This document shows, one piece after another, positions 43,774 to 50,210 of a stretch of 50,210 nt of DNA. The notes under the pieces were generated by a model. The model had not been told where the DNA came from and did not search any database. It was given only the letters and a program-made list of their open reading frames with translations. Each line of letters opens with the position of its first letter. Within the stretch, counting starts at the first letter, position 1. The translations under genes and the position numbers were made by a program. This stretch comes from Candidatus Anammoxibacter sp. (GTDB lineage: Bacteria > Planctomycetota > Brocadiia > Brocadiales > Anammoxibacteraceae), in NCBI GenBank assembly GCA_021777105.1, contig JAIQZQ010000044.1, positions 1 through 50,210 of the forward strand, written 5' to 3'.

Positions 43774-45162
43774 ATGATGCATAAACGTGTTCTTTTGGTC
43801 GGTTCCACACTGGGTTCTGCTACGTCGGGTTTGCTCTATTTAGCAAGTTATCTAAGGCGCGCGGGAATAGAGGCTTATTGTCAGTTGAATGACACAAACG
43901 TAAATAAAGCGCTTCTAAAAAACAATATTGAGAGATTGTTGACTCGTGTTGATCCCAGTTTGGTGGGAGTCAGCATAAAATGGTTTCCTCATATTGCGCG
44001 TGGTCTTGAGATTTGTAAAATCATCAAAGAACTTTCGCCTGATACAAAGATTGTTTTGGGGGGAAATACCGCTTCATATTATTGGGAAAAGCTTATAGTG
44101 TATCCTGATGTTGATTATATTATTCTGGGCGACGGAGAAGCGCCGCTTCTAAATCTCTGCAAAACAGGATCAAGTCCCTCAAATCTGGTAGACATTGATA
44201 GCGAATATGGCGACATCTCATATATTGAAAATGAGAAATCAACTGATGTCTATCTATCGCATTTGAACGAAATATTTGTGGATGACGACGACATTAAAAG
44301 ATGCAACAACATTTTTGTTTACACAGGAAAGAGGTGCAACTCCAATTGCTTTTACTGTGGCGGCTGCGCAACGGCAATGAATAGAACTTTTGGCGCGTCA
44401 AAGCCATTTTTTAGAGACACGGAGATTGTAAAAAATGATCTGCATGAAGCGAAAGCATACACAAAAAAGATTCTTTTTGATTTTGATTTTGAGCCCGGCA
44501 AGATGTCGCAGTTAGACTATTTTGATGAAATTTTTAGCGATGAACTTAAACAGCTTTCCGCATATTTTTATTTCTGGAAACTGCCTCAACCCGCGACAGT
44601 TAACCTTCTTGCCCAAAAATTTTCAAATCTCACCATAAGCATTGATCTGGCAAGCTTGTCGGAAGGGCATCGAATGCGCTTACAATCCACGCCTGATTTA
44701 GGAGTTAAACCACAGCCCAAAGATAAAGAAATTATTGAGTTGTTCGAGCTTGTAGAAAACCAAACGAATGCGACATTAGACGTAAACACGATTCTGGGGA
44801 TGCCAATGGTTACAATGCAGGACCTTGATGAAAACAGGAATTTGGCGGAAAAGCTAATCAACTACAAAATGCTTGGAGAAATACAGTGGGGGCGGCTTCA
44901 TGCCCAACCAGGAGCGCCTATTCTTGAAAAATGCGAAAAATACGATATGAAATTACTCGCGCGCACATTTGAAGATTTTCTGAAATTTAGTAGATTCAAT
45001 TTGGATATGGAGGAGTACCCTGATTGGCGTAATCTTAAATATCCATATATCCTCTATAATGACGCAAAACTGTTTGCGGCAACTTTAATGAATTATCAAG
45101 AGGTGAATGGTATTCTTAAGAAGCGCGTTCTAGAAAAGGATAGGGGGATGTTGCATACGTAG
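43774..45162 (+). CDS. B12-binding-type radical SAM enzyme
   Basis: 462 residues. The N-terminal third has a cobalamin-binding Rossmann fold look ('RVLLVGSTLGSATSGLLYLASYLRRAGIEAYC', 'LVGVSIKWFPH', 'KIVLGGNTASYYWEKLIVYPDVDYIILGDGEAPL'). I do not see the DxHxxG base-off motif, so cobalamin binding may be base-on or lost. The radical SAM cluster motif CxxxCxxC is C188-C192-C195 in 'GKRCNSNCFYCGGC'. Later 'LDVNTILGMPM' fits the TIM-barrel core. Such enzymes methylate unactivated carbons or rearrange skeletons in natural product pathways. A decayed copy of its 3' end lies at 47381-47460. Confidence 0.85.
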   Translation: MMHKRVLLVGSTLGSATSGLLYLASYLRRAGIEAYCQLNDTNVNKALLKNNIERLLTRVDPSLVGVSIKWFPHIARGLEICKIIKELSPDTKIVLGGNTASYYWEKLIVYPDVDYIILGDGEAPLLNLCKTGSSPSNLVDIDSEYGDISYIENEKSTDVYLSHLNEIFVDDDDIKRCNNIFVYTGKRCNSNCFYCGGCATAMNRTFGASKPFFRDTEIVKNDLHEAKAYTKKILFDFDFEPGKMSQLDYFDEIFSDELKQLSAYFYFWKLPQPATVNLLAQKFSNLTISIDLASLSEGHRMRLQSTPDLGVKPQPKDKEIIELFELVENQTNATLDVNTILGMPMVTMQDLDENRNLAEKLINYKMLGEIQWGRLHAQPGAPILEKCEKYDMKLLARTFEDFLKFSRFNLDMEEYPDWRNLKYPYILYNDAKLFAATLMNYQEVNGILKKRVLEKDRGMLHT

Positions 45163-45259
45163 AAAAGTTTCTTTTTAAGAATATGAAATTAAGGGTGTCT
45201 ATTCTGCGTGCTAAAAAATTGCCTTGTTAGGTAAATTGGTGGGTTAATTATTTTACAGT

Positions 45260-45511
45260 CTAACTTATCAGCTTTACTATAGCCACAGTTATGCCGACCA
45301 CGGCAATTATTGTGCCAACATTCCATTTAATGATACGAGTTTCCATTTTGGCAAGCTCTTGTCCAAAATGTTCTTTTGTCACTAAATGTTGAAGTTCTGT
45401 ATCAAATTTATTCTCTAATACATTTTCAAATTTCTCTGCAGTATCTTTTGCTCTTTCTTCATCAACCCCCGCGGACTTAAGAGCCTCATACAGTTCAAAA
45501 GTTATTGCCAT
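45260..45511 (-). CDS. Small coiled-coil protein with C-terminal membrane helix, paralogue
   Basis: 83 residues, same layout as the protein at 21863: 'LYEALKSAGVDEERAKDTAEKFENVLENKFDTELQHLVTKEHFGQELAKMETRI', then a membrane helix 'IIAVVGITVAIVKLIS'. The ATG has GAGGAG-type bases upstream on the minus strand. DUF1640-like; function unknown. It lies between the radical SAM gene and the decayed desaturase copy and is absent from the corresponding place in the second copy of that duplication. Confidence 0.75.
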   Translation of the reverse strand: MAITFELYEALKSAGVDEERAKDTAEKFENVLENKFDTELQHLVTKEHFGQELAKMETRIIKWNVGTIIAVVGITVAIVKLIS

Positions 45512-45683
45512 ATATTCTCCTCCTCTTGATCAAACATTAGCATAATCTGCTGTAATAAATACAGAGCCGATTTAAAGAATCAAAACGTTGAAAATTATTC
45601 AGTCAGATGTTAAATATTTTCAAGTTTTTAGTATATCATTTTAAGGTACGATGGCACAAGTTGTTAACTTAAATTTTATTATC

Positions 45684-46056
45684 ACATAAAGCTCCAAAAG
45701 CCGCAAAAAGAGTTCAATTTCCATATCATCTTATATTTTCGTCCTTCCCCCCAAACTCCAAAATAGTACTCTGTCAATTTCGAGGTTAATCTAAATACCA
45801 TAGTTGAGGCATATTGCCGGAATGTAAGATACATTGGCGCGTAAGGGTCTTTTTGTGGGGCATCCGGGTAGATATGGTGTAAAATATGCGCTGTTTTTAT
45901 CCTAAAAATCCATAAAGTTGTTGTGCTCCCGCTATTTCACTCATTAAACGATTCAACCATTTAGGCCCAAAACATCCATTTGCAAAATAGTATGGATTTT
46001 TTGCAAACTTGCCAAGATTGTTTGTTGGAATTTCTTTTAAAGTAATTTTATTTGCG
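45684..46056 (-). pseudogene. Decayed copy of the second desaturase gene
   Basis: Most of these 373 bases match 47759-48295 closely, but the start codon is lost at the 46056 end, about 170 bases (48051-48220 of the intact gene, including the first histidine box) are deleted, and the 3' third of the gene is absent. It abuts the stop codon of the MFS gene at 46064. Confidence 0.9.
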
Positions 46057-46063
46057 CAGCCCC

Positions 46064-47254
46064 TTAATCAATGCGCGGTTCTTTTAATCTGGTAGTTATC
46101 AGCAACGCGATGCCTAAAATAGCTATGAGCATGTATATGGAATAGGTCCATGTATTGCCGGCGGCCTTTTTAACTGCTTCCATAAGAATAATGAGGACTG
46201 TCCCTCCAAAGTTTCCAACTATACTAAAGATGCCCATAGCCATACCGGTTCTTTTAGCTCCGGCAATTTCTTTCAACAATGAAAGCATTAAAGGATAACC
46301 GGGAAAGAAGAACCCGCCCACAGAGACGCCAAGGATCAATAATATCTTAAAATTTGTTCCGGTACAGAGCGGATATGTTGATAACGCGGCCGTAAGACAA
46401 CACAACATAATGAATGGTTTTCGTTTTCCATATCTATCTGACATAGCAGGCATAATTACCGACCCGATAATGCCGCCAAGAATTAAAGACGCTCCTACAA
46501 GGCCGGCTTGCTTTGCGCTAATCCCTTTTACAGATAACATAGGTTCCAGCCATGTTGTTAAACCGTTAAAGTATCCGGCGGCAATAAAACCAAGAATAAA
46601 AATAATTCTAAGGTTAGGGTTTTTAATCAAGGCAACGAATACAGCCCAACTCCCGCCCTCCTCCGGCGCAACATCTCTGTGTTTTTCTCTGATTAATACT
46701 ATGACAATAATAGCCCCTATGATAGCAATGCCCGCATGTAAAGCCATCAATTGTTGAAATCCCATAAATCCTACCAGTATAGGCGCTAAGCCCATACCTA
46801 AAGCCATTCCAACAAACAAACCACAGGATGCTATTCCATTAGCAAACGCTATCTCTTTATCCTTAAACCAATCGCCCATAACTTTTGCGGTTGTGTTTAT
46901 AACAAAAGGAGTTCCGATGGCAATTCCCAATTGACCTATAAACAGGATTTTGAAACTGCCGTCATAAACACGTAAACAAGCAAATGCCGCGATCAATATA
47001 CAGCCTAAACGCATTGTAGACTTATAGCCAAATTTATCGGCCATTACACCGCAGGGAAATGAAATGATAATACTTAAAAGGGGAAAAATCATTACTAATG
47101 TGCTTGCCGAAAATTCACTCACACCGTATTTGTTTTGAACAAAAGAGTTAAGCGGCGCAAAACTTATGAAAAGTATTGAGTTTATAGCCGAGATCATTGC
47201 AAAAACCGCAAGGATTACCCATTTATAAGAAGATGATTTGTTTGAAGATTCCAT
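46064..47254 (-). CDS. MFS transporter
   Basis: 396 residues, about 12 membrane helices. 'GVMADKFGYKSTMRLG' and 'AMSDRYGKRKPF' are the paired MFS loop motifs. It belongs to the general group of drug or metabolite permeases; the substrate is not evident. It sits exactly between the two copies of a duplicated segment (decayed and intact desaturase), so it either arrived with the duplication or was inserted into it. Export of the locus product is possible. Confidence 0.85.
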   Translation of the reverse strand: MESSNKSSSYKWVILAVFAMISAINSILFISFAPLNSFVQNKYGVSEFSASTLVMIFPLLSIIISFPCGVMADKFGYKSTMRLGCILIAAFACLRVYDGSFKILFIGQLGIAIGTPFVINTTAKVMGDWFKDKEIAFANGIASCGLFVGMALGMGLAPILVGFMGFQQLMALHAGIAIIGAIIVIVLIREKHRDVAPEEGGSWAVFVALIKNPNLRIIFILGFIAAGYFNGLTTWLEPMLSVKGISAKQAGLVGASLILGGIIGSVIMPAMSDRYGKRKPFIMLCCLTAALSTYPLCTGTNFKILLILGVSVGGFFFPGYPLMLSLLKEIAGAKRTGMAMGIFSIVGNFGGTVLIILMEAVKKAAGNTWTYSIYMLIAILGIALLITTRLKEPRID

Positions 47255-47380
47255 AATTTGATCGTAAAATACATTCCTGTAATATTATTTTTAACGTATC
47301 TGATATTTGTAAAATCTACAACAATATATGTTGAGATGTTAATCTAATAGTTGATTAACATCAAGTATTTTGTGGAAATT

Positions 47381-47460
47381 ATAATTAATTATCAAGAGGT
47401 AAATGGTATTCTTAATAAACGCGCCCATGAAAAGAGTCTTGAGCCGTTGCATACGTAAAA
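47381..47460 (+). pseudogene. Remnant of the radical SAM 3' end
   Basis: The text 'aattatcaagaggt.aatggtattcttaa' and 'gttgcatacgta' repeats the last 75 bases of the radical SAM gene (45085-45165) with a few changes. It lies 20 bases from the stop of the intact desaturase. Confidence 0.85.
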
Positions 47461-47480
47461 AACGGCTTCTTTTCGCCCCT

Positions 47481-48302
47481 TTAAGTCAATTTAATTGTTT
47501 TAGGATTAAACAGTTTAGATTCCAAATGATGATTTTTATGGAAATAGATGCCAAAAAACAGCGCATTTGCAACCTTATAATATAAGTTATGGTTCAAATT
47601 TAAGATTTCAAATTTGTCTTTCTCATTTTGATACGGTCTATGGGTATAATAATTGAGATGAGGGAATATAAAATTATTAAAAATATATGAAGGAATAAAG
47701 AAAAAGAGAAACCATGAATGACCTAAAATAAGATACCAGAAAAACAATCGAGACCATAAGCCCCAAAAGCCGCAAAAAGAGTTCAATTTCCATATAATCT
47801 TATATTTCCTTCCTTCCCCCCAAACCCCAAAATAGTACTCTGTCAATTTCGAGGTTAATCTAAATACCATAGTTGAGGCATATTGCCGGAATGTAAGAGA
47901 CATTGGCGCGTGAGGGTCTTTTTGTGCGTCATCCGGATAGATATGGTGTAAAATATGCGCTGTTTTCCATCCTAAAAATCCGTAAAGTTGTTGCGTTCCC
48001 GCTATTTCACCCATTAAACGATTCAACCATGTAGGCCCAAAACATCCATGAGTCGCGTTATGAATAAATATAGCGGATATTCCGCCCGCTGTGCAGCCCA
48101 AAGGGATAAGCAGGAGATGAAACAATGAAATTGTAAGATCAAAAGGTTTCAACCAACCTCGCATTATTAAAACATAATCAGCCCCGATAAAAAAGAGCAG
48201 AGAGAAAGCGAAACAAGTTACAAAATAGTATGGATTTTTTGCAAACTTGCCAAGATTGTTTGTTGGAATGTCTTTTAAAGTAATTTTATTTGCGTTGTTC
48301 AT
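47481..48302 (-). CDS. Fatty-acid desaturase family membrane enzyme 2
   Basis: 273 residues with several membrane helices. Histidine boxes: HNATH at 81-85, HILHH at 116-120, and HKNHH near 256. The C-terminus is short after the third box. It belongs to the same broad di-iron desaturase/hydroxylase family as the gene at 34556 but is not a close copy. A decayed duplicate is at 45684-46056. It is on the strand opposite to the radical SAM gene, so the two converge. Confidence 0.85.
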   Translation of the reverse strand: MNNANKITLKDIPTNNLGKFAKNPYYFVTCFAFSLLFFIGADYVLIMRGWLKPFDLTISLFHLLLIPLGCTAGGISAIFIHNATHGCFGPTWLNRLMGEIAGTQQLYGFLGWKTAHILHHIYPDDAQKDPHAPMSLTFRQYASTMVFRLTSKLTEYYFGVWGEGRKYKIIWKLNSFCGFWGLWSRLFFWYLILGHSWFLFFFIPSYIFNNFIFPHLNYYTHRPYQNEKDKFEILNLNHNLYYKVANALFFGIYFHKNHHLESKLFNPKTIKLT

Positions 48303-48600
48303 AGTCTTATAGCCTTAAATAATTTGTAAAAATTGAAATTATTTTAACTGCCAAGGCGGCGCCGGAACTTTTATACGTTACGCTAAATGAAGCTTGTCTA
48401 TTAACCACAATGCCAATGCGTATATTTTTATAATCAGTTTTTTTTTACAAATTGTGAAAACATAAAACAAAGATGCAGCAGTATAAATGAATAAATAAAG
48501 ATTGTCTATATTCTTAAAATAAGTTCTAAAAAATATATTGATATGACAAAATCCGCTTATGTAAATTTCTAACCGAACACTACTGCGAGCAAATGCATTG

Positions 48601-48691
48601 AAAACAATACCCCACTTTTGTTGAACCCCGATAATGGGGCATTTCCTATAAATTCCTCAATAATTATTCACTTTCTCGCCTTGATTCAATT
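48601..48691 (+). other. Conserved non-coding block, copy B
   Basis: Aligns with 31115-31209 (see that entry). It contains 'aataccccacttttgttg', an 'accccgataatggggc' stem, 'aattcctcaataattatt' and 'cttgattcaatt'. The gap 48303-48840 holds this block and the promoter at 48785; no gene is visible. Confidence 0.5.
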
Positions 48692-48784
48692 ATTAACATT
48701 TATACGGTTACCAATTACGCAATTATAATGCCGTAGTAAGCTAAATATTTTATTTTCTGTAAAATAAAAATTTAATCAAACATA

Positions 48785-48813
48785 TTGACTTTCATCCTGC
48801 CTTCATTTATGAT
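48785..48813 (+). promoter_or_regulatory. Sigma-70-type promoter for the thioesterase gene
   Basis: TTGACT (48785-48790), 17-base spacer, TATGAT (48808-48813). The start codon follows 27 bases later. Confidence 0.6.
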
Positions 48814-48840
48814 TCTTTTTTCAACTAAACAAAAGCGCTT

Positions 48841-49617
48841 GTGGGAGGCTATAAAATAGAAATTATTACGCATAATGCAAAAAAAGATGGAGCTGAAAAC
48901 TATTATGATATCGTCGTTGATACGTTGCGTTCAGAAGGCAATGATACGCCGCTTTTTCTTATCGCGCCCGGCAATAGAGGCGTGGCTGCATTTCGAAGGG
49001 CAATTGTTCACTTTGCCCCTGGTCGGCCCATATACAGCCTGATACCGCCAAGAGTCAGCGGGAAAGGCCATATTTCAAGCATCAATAATCTTGCCAATTG
49101 TTTTGCCGATGCCGTAGATTCAAGAGCCTGCATGGGAAAGGCGCACATTGCCGGCTATTCAATTGGAGGCATAACCGCATATGAGACTGCGCGAGTTCTT
49201 GCTGAACGAGGCAGTTCAGTATCTACCCTTACAATAATTGATACTTTAGGGCCTCGATGGTCATTATTTGGTCTTTTAACCATGGGCTTTATATATCTTT
49301 TTCCGGATCTATTTGCGCTTATTACCAAAATTACCGGCGATCAGCGTTTAGTGGAACTGGCGCATGATGACCGTCTTATTAGCCAGTTAAAACTGGCAAG
49401 CAAATATACGGCAGGCGCATGGAACGGTAAACTACACATGATAAGATGCCCCTCGCCTACATGGACGGATCCTGTGCTTGTTGGCGAGTGGCACAAACTT
49501 GCGCGCCAGGTTATTACGAAGGTAACGCCGGGAAACCATTCCACTATTTTTCTTGAACCGAAAATCAAAGAACTCGTAGCCACGCTTGACGGCATTCTTG
49601 TTGAGAATAGCAAATAA
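48841..49617 (+). CDS. Free-standing NRPS/PKS-type thioesterase
   Basis: 258 residues from a GTG at 48841; the frame is closed just upstream and no ribosome binding site is seen. An alpha/beta hydrolase with nucleophile S107 in 'AGYSIGG', acid D134 in 'TIIDTLGP' and H233 in 'PGNHSTIF'. The spacing Ser+27 and Ser+126 is close to that of the surfactin synthetase thioesterase domain (S80, D107, H207). The first 30 residues resemble the linker that joins such a domain to a carrier protein. It should release an acyl or peptidyl chain from a carrier, or edit mis-primed carriers. No carrier, ketosynthase or adenylation domain is in the window. It has its own promoter. Confidence 0.85.
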   Translation: MGGYKIEIITHNAKKDGAENYYDIVVDTLRSEGNDTPLFLIAPGNRGVAAFRRAIVHFAPGRPIYSLIPPRVSGKGHISSINNLANCFADAVDSRACMGKAHIAGYSIGGITAYETARVLAERGSSVSTLTIIDTLGPRWSLFGLLTMGFIYLFPDLFALITKITGDQRLVELAHDDRLISQLKLASKYTAGAWNGKLHMIRCPSPTWTDPVLVGEWHKLARQVITKVTPGNHSTIFLEPKIKELVATLDGILVENSK

Positions 49618-49767
49618 CCGTGAGTAGCAAACGGATGATCGCCCTGGTTACCAAGCCCCTCAGACTGTGTCAAATGAACTCGTCGGGATTTCGTTGTCGC
49701 GGTAAGTTAAATAAAGAGCGATAATAATCGAATTACCAAATTATATTAACGTAAAACGAGGAAAACA

Positions 49768-50210
49768 ATGAGTTATATTGATGGAGATAGAAACCAGTTA
49801 GCAATGCTGCCTCCTATAATAGATGATTATATAGGAATCCATGACCCAGTGCGAGTATACGATGCATTTATAGAAGCGCTGGATATAGAGGAACTAGAAA
49901 TTGCGCTAAAACGAGACAAGGCGTGAGCCAAAAGTTATAATCCCAAAAGCATATTAAAGCTATTGGTATATGGATATTCGTACGGAGGAACAGGGAGTTC
50001 GCGGAGATTAGAAAGAGCGTGTCATCATAATTTATCATTTATATGGTTAATGGCGGATGTAAAACCAGGCTACAGAACAATAGGTAGATTTCGTAGTGAT
50101 AACAAAAAAGCCCTAAAAAAGGTCTTAAGTCAAATAGTAAAGTTATGCATAGAATTAGAGATGATAGAAGGTAACAGTTTATTTGTAGATGGTAGTAAAT
50201 TCCGAGCCGA
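49768..50210 (+). pseudogene. IS1182-like transposase, interrupted and cut by the window edge
   Basis: The frame begins 'MSYIDGDRNQLAMLPPIIDDYIGIHDPVRVYDAFIEAL' at the ATG 49768. It meets TGA at 49924-49926 and then continues in the same frame: 'YNPKSILKLLVYGYSYG', 'SSRRLERACHHNLSFIWLMADVKPGYRTIGRFR', 'FVDGSKFRA'. This is the DUF772/transposase pattern of IS1182-type elements. A single base change (GGA to TGA) would explain the stop. The right end lies outside the window, and the left inverted repeat was not identified. Confidence 0.85.

Noticed and set aside
47403..47585. 60-residue plus-strand frame
   Set aside because: It is made of the radical SAM remnant and the antisense of the desaturase C-terminus.
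49924..49926. UGA recoded as glycine
   Set aside because: UGA ends several intact genes here (for example the antitoxin at 18685 and the coiled-coil gene at 22129), so the stop in the transposase is a mutation rather than a code change.

Overview
The window reads as a piece of chromosome from a Gram-negative, AT-rich bacterium of a lineage I cannot name. Outer-membrane biology is present: a PpiD-like periplasmic chaperone, a LolA-type lipoprotein-sorting protein with a beta-barrel partner and an RND exporter, and a C-terminal-haem cytochrome. Core genes are ordinary in sequence: split transketolase, ribF, topA, an HtrA protease, a CtpA protease and groEL. About half of the genes have no visible Shine-Dalgarno sequence, while others have a very strong one. 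Intergenic DNA is crowded with small palindromic repeats and MITE-like elements, which suggests a repeat-rich, environmentally derived genome. UGA is a normal stop here.

Layout. (1) 1-4.1 kb: secreted cysteine-rich and Ig-like proteins, one of them frameshifted, among REP-like repeats. (2) 4.1-6.6 kb: a C-terminal CxxCH cytochrome, a tRNA-Leu with the unusual anticodon AAG, then a SprA-like metalloprotease followed by two small proteins that share N-terminal and C-terminal motifs. (3) 6.7-13.2 kb, minus strand: CtpA, transketolase halves, tRNA-Phe, RibF, PpiD-like. (4) 13.5-17.4 kb: topA, a 185-bp palindromic MITE that starts directly after its stop codon, and an HtrA protease. (5) 17.5-22.1 kb: a decayed tandem duplication of [subtilase + antitoxin], with a MazF-type toxin, a YgiT-type zinc finger and a coiled-coil protein. 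(6) 22.2-30.1 kb: DUF72, a fosmidomycin-resistance-like MFS transporter, DUF362, groEL with a MITE in its leader and a good terminator, a response regulator with a long acidic N-terminal extension, and a D-2-hydroxyacid dehydrogenase.

(7) 32-49.6 kb is an accessory block that looks like a lipid or natural-product tailoring and export locus. It contains a membrane-anchored flavin monooxygenase, two histidine-box fatty-acid desaturases plus a decayed third copy, a LolA-like sorting protein, a barrel protein and an MMPL/RND exporter, a leucine-carboxyl-methyltransferase-like SAM methyltransferase, a JmjC/cupin Fe(II) oxygenase, a cobalamin-type radical SAM enzyme, an MFS transporter and a free-standing NRPS/PKS-like thioesterase. 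Three copies of a roughly 260-bp four-hairpin element lie in this block, each just upstream of one of its genes. The window ends inside an IS1182-like transposase gene that carries an internal stop codon. No assembly-line synthase is visible, so the product is unknown.
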